Source: Bacteroidaceae bacterium (GTDB lineage Bacteria; Bacteroidota; Bacteroidia; Bacteroidales; Bacteroidaceae). Taken from it: 9,595 nucleotides of DNA. This document shows, one piece after another, positions 7,114 to 9,595 of the stretch. The notes under the pieces were generated by a model that worked only from the letters and a program-made list of their open reading frames with translations, was not told the origin of the DNA and ran no database searches. Made by a program: the position numbers and the translations under genes. The DNA is taken from positions 19,934-29,528 of the forward strand of contig JABUUG010000036.1 in assembly GCA_021443285.1 (NCBI GenBank), in the 5' to 3' direction. Numbering within the stretch: position 1 is the first letter of the stretch; the number at the start of each line of letters is the position of its first letter.

Positions 7114-9595
7114 ATGAAACGATATATTTTATACGGACTTACACTGCTTATGGCATGTCCTGCCCTCTCGTATGCGCAGGACGACCAGACCGCTGAACAA
7201 CAGGAAGTGAAGGCTGTGAAGCGTGAGGTGAAGAAGAAGGTTTATGAAACCCGTGTTATCACTGGTAAGGTGGTCAGCGCCTCTACGGGCGACCCCATCT
7301 CCGGCGCCATCGTGGCAGCACACGGCATAGACGGATACAGCGGACTGACAGACGACAATGGCGAATACAGCGTAAAGGTGCCGGTGTTTGCCTCTGCCAT
7401 CTATGTCTCATACCCGTTCTATAACGATGTTATGGTGGGATTGTCAGAGGGCGAAGGACAGAACACCGTGAAGATGCTGGCTACAGACTTCACCGCCGAC
7501 TATGAGAAGGAGGTGAACGTGATGGCTAACCAGAAGGCCAACGACTTCAAGTACAGCAACGCCATAAACATCAAGGAAGAGATTGAGAACAAGCTGGGCG
7601 CATACGCATACTCCATGCAGAACAACGGCACCCCCGGCGTTGGCTCGACAATATTCATCCAGGGTCTGAACTCCCTGAACATCAACGCCCAGCCGCTGGT
7701 TGTGCTCGATGGTGTAATCCTCGAACAGCAGTATGGCAGGGAGCTTCTCCACGACGGCTTCGTGAACGATGTGCTCTCTAACATCAACCCGGCCGACATC
7801 GAGGACGTTGTGGTAATGCGCAACGGTACTGCACTCTATGGCGCACGTGGCGCAAACGGTGTCATCATAATCACCACACAGCGTTCAAAGTCTATGGCGA
7901 CACGCATCACCGCCAGCGTCTCCGTAGGCGTTACCACAAAGCCTAAGTTCTACGACATGATGGACGCAGAGCAGTATCGCGGCTATGCCTCTGAAATGCT
8001 CAAGACGACAGGAACAAAGATAAACAACTTCAAGTTCCTCAACGCCGACCCCAACTATTACTACTACAACCAGTACCACAACAACACCGACTGGAAGCAG
8101 GACGTCTACCGCGCTGCGCTCACACAGAACTACGGCGTGAAGGTGGAGGGTGGTGATGACATCGCCCAGTATAACCTCTCTTTCGGCTATACCTCCGCAA
8201 ACAGCACCCTGAAGTGCAACAACATGAACCGCCTGAACATCCGCTTCAACACAGACATCAATCTGGGCAAGAAGTTCAAGGTACGCTTCGACGCATCCTT
8301 CTCTAACCTGACACGCAACATCCGCGACGACGGTGCGCCGAAGGGCTATGACGAAGGCACCCCGACAGCACCATCGTTCCTCGCATACGTCAAGGCACCG
8401 TTCATGAGCCCGTATTCTTACGGTAACGGAAAGCTCTCCACAACATTCCTTGACATCAACGACGAGTCATACCTCGACGAGGCGCTTTCTACCTTCTCGA
8501 ACTACAACTACCGCCTCGCCAACCCGTATGCGCTCAACGAGTATGCTGAGTCTGAAAACAAGAACCGCTTCGAGAACTCTGTCCTCAACCTTGCGCTCAC
8601 ACCAAGCTGGACGTTCAACAAGCACCTTGTGCTCTCCACACACTTCAGCTACACGCTTGTCAATACCAACAACAAGTACTACATTCCTGTAAACGGTGTG
8701 CCAAGCTACTACGTTACTTCCGTTTCCGGCACTCGCGAAAACCAGGTGCAGTCTCTCGCCTCTAAGCAGAACTCCATCCACAGCGACACCCGCCTTGCCT
8801 GGGGCACTCGCTACGCTGCCCACACCGTGAATGTCTTCGGAGGCTTCCGCATGAACTTTGAGGACTATACAAGCAGCTCACAGCTCGGCTACAACACTGG
8901 TAGCGATAAGACTCCGTTCATGAGCGCGTCTCTTATGAACCCACAGGTGTCAGGTATTGACGAGACTTGGAGAAACCTCGACATGTATCTCCAGGCAAAC
9001 TACAGCTTCCACGACCGCTACTATCTGCAGTTCAACCTCACTGCCTCTGCTTCCTCACGCTTCGGCAAGCAGGCTGATGGCGGCATGAAGCTCTTTGGAG
9101 TGCCTTGGGGACTCTTCCCTTCCGTTCAGGCTTCATGGGTAATCACCAACGAGTCTTGGTTCCCAAAGACCCCGGCTGTCAGCAACCTCCTCCTTACCAT
9201 CGGCTATGATGTCAGCGGTAACGACAACATCAACGTAAACGCAGCGCGCAGCTACTTCGGCTCTTCCCTCTATCTTAACTCCATCGCCGGACTTAGCCTT
9301 TCAGGCATCGGCAACACAAAGATTAAGTGGGAGACCACCAAGCGCTTCAACGTGGGCTTAGAGGCTAAGTTCCTTAACAACCGCATCCGCGCAAACTTCA
9401 ACTTCTTCACGTCAAACACTTCAGACGTTCTTACCCTCCAGCAGCTCAACTTCCTCACAGGCCACGAGAACAACTGGGCTAACACCGGTAAGCTGAAGAA
9501 CGTGGGTTACGATGCGACACTCGCCGGCAAGCCTATCGCCCTGAAGGACTGGGCATGGGAAATCGGTGCAAGTGTAGGCCACTATAAGAACACCA
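7114..9595 (+). CDS. Second SusC/RagA-type TonB-dependent transporter (3' end outside window)
   Basis: The frame is open from the ATG at 7114 to the right edge (827 codons plus one base). The start gives a signal peptide (MKRYILYGLTLLMACPALSYA, probable cleavage after Ala21). A Lys/Glu/Val-rich stretch (31-47) follows, then a carboxypeptidase-regulatory-like beta-sandwich (about 48-125: ITGKVVSASTGDPISGAIV, TDDNGEYSVKVP). Next come a TonB-box-like EVNVMA (133-138) and a plug domain. Plug landmarks are GTPGVGSTIFIQGLNSL (172-188), QPLVVLDGVIL (193-203) and NPADIEDVVVMRNGTALYGA (225-244) running into ANGVIIITT. Barrel strands follow, including NTDWKQDVYRAALTQNYGVKVEGG. Near the edge, NTGKLKNVG matches the NTGKLRNTG of the first transporter, but overall similarity is modest, so this is not a recent duplicate. 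It lies 39 bases after the second FAS1 gene and probably shares its transcript. A susD-type partner may follow beyond the edge. The substrate is unknown. Confidence 0.94.
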   Translation, partial: MKRYILYGLTLLMACPALSYAQDDQTAEQQEVKAVKREVKKKVYETRVITGKVVSASTGDPISGAIVAAHGIDGYSGLTDDNGEYSVKVPVFASAIYVSYPFYNDVMVGLSEGEGQNTVKMLATDFTADYEKEVNVMANQKANDFKYSNAINIKEEIENKLGAYAYSMQNNGTPGVGSTIFIQGLNSLNINAQPLVVLDGVILEQQYGRELLHDGFVNDVLSNINPADIEDVVVMRNGTALYGARGANGVIIITTQRSKSMATRITASVSVGVTTKPKFYDMMDAEQYRGYASEMLKTTGTKINNFKFLNADPNYYYYNQYHNNTDWKQDVYRAALTQNYGVKVEGGDDIAQYNLSFGYTSANSTLKCNNMNRLNIRFNTDINLGKKFKVRFDASFSNLTRNIRDDGAPKGYDEGTPTAPSFLAYVKAPFMSPYSYGNGKLSTTFLDINDESYLDEALSTFSNYNYRLANPYALNEYAESENKNRFENSVLNLALTPSWTFNKHLVLSTHFSYTLVNTNNKYYIPVNGVPSYYVTSVSGTRENQVQSLASKQNSIHSDTRLAWGTRYAAHTVNVFGGFRMNFEDYTSSSQLGYNTGSDKTPFMSASLMNPQVSGIDETWRNLDMYLQANYSFHDRYYLQFNLTASASSRFGKQADGGMKLFGVPWGLFPSVQASWVITNESWFPKTPAVSNLLLTIGYDVSGNDNINVNAARSYFGSSLYLNSIAGLSLSGIGNTKIKWETTKRFNVGLEAKFLNNRIRANFNFFTSNTSDVLTLQQLNFLTGHENNWANTGKLKNVGYDATLAGKPIALKDWAWEIGASVGHYKNT

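Noticed and set aside
7114..7180. Lipoprotein signal (LMAC, Cys15) in the second SusC
   Set aside because: SusC barrels are normally processed by signal peptidase I, and a good ALSYA cleavage site follows at residue 21, so the Cys is more likely just part of the hydrophobic core.

Overview
The window looks like part of a Bacteroidota genome, most likely order Bacteroidales and possibly Prevotella-like. The evidence is a SusC/SusD outer-membrane nutrient-uptake pair, three lipoproteins with Bacteroidetes-style signal peptides (Cys followed at +2 by Asp), A/T-rich leaders with almost no Shine-Dalgarno sequence, and dense use of codons such as AAC, GAC, TTC and CTC. The genus cannot be settled from this sequence alone.

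All five genes are on the + strand and tightly spaced, with gaps of 20, 29, 85 and 39 bases, so they probably form one transcript. In order they are: the C-terminal part of a SusC-type TonB-dependent transporter (2-1294, cut by the left edge); a complete SusD-type lipoprotein (1315-3087); a complete 694-residue lipoprotein with FAS1 (fasciclin) domains (3117-5201); a second complete FAS1 lipoprotein of 595 residues (5287-7074); and the first 827 residues of a second, divergent SusC-type transporter (7114 to the right edge, no stop in the window). The longest gap, between the two FAS1 genes, holds an inverted repeat that can fold in two mutually exclusive ways.

The first SusC would be the gated barrel in the outer membrane, with SusD as its lid. 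The two FAS1 lipoproteins sit where starch-type loci carry the surface glycan-binding proteins SusE and SusF, and both end in a similar-looking beta-rich region. I infer that they are surface-exposed ligand-capture or adhesion subunits. The second SusC may begin another SusC/SusD unit beyond the right edge. No hydrolase, lyase, sulfatase, sigma/anti-sigma regulator or hybrid two-component regulator is visible, so the substrate cannot be deduced.

No tRNA, rRNA, CRISPR array, insertion sequence or convincing promoter was found. The long antisense reading frames are shadows of the coding strand.
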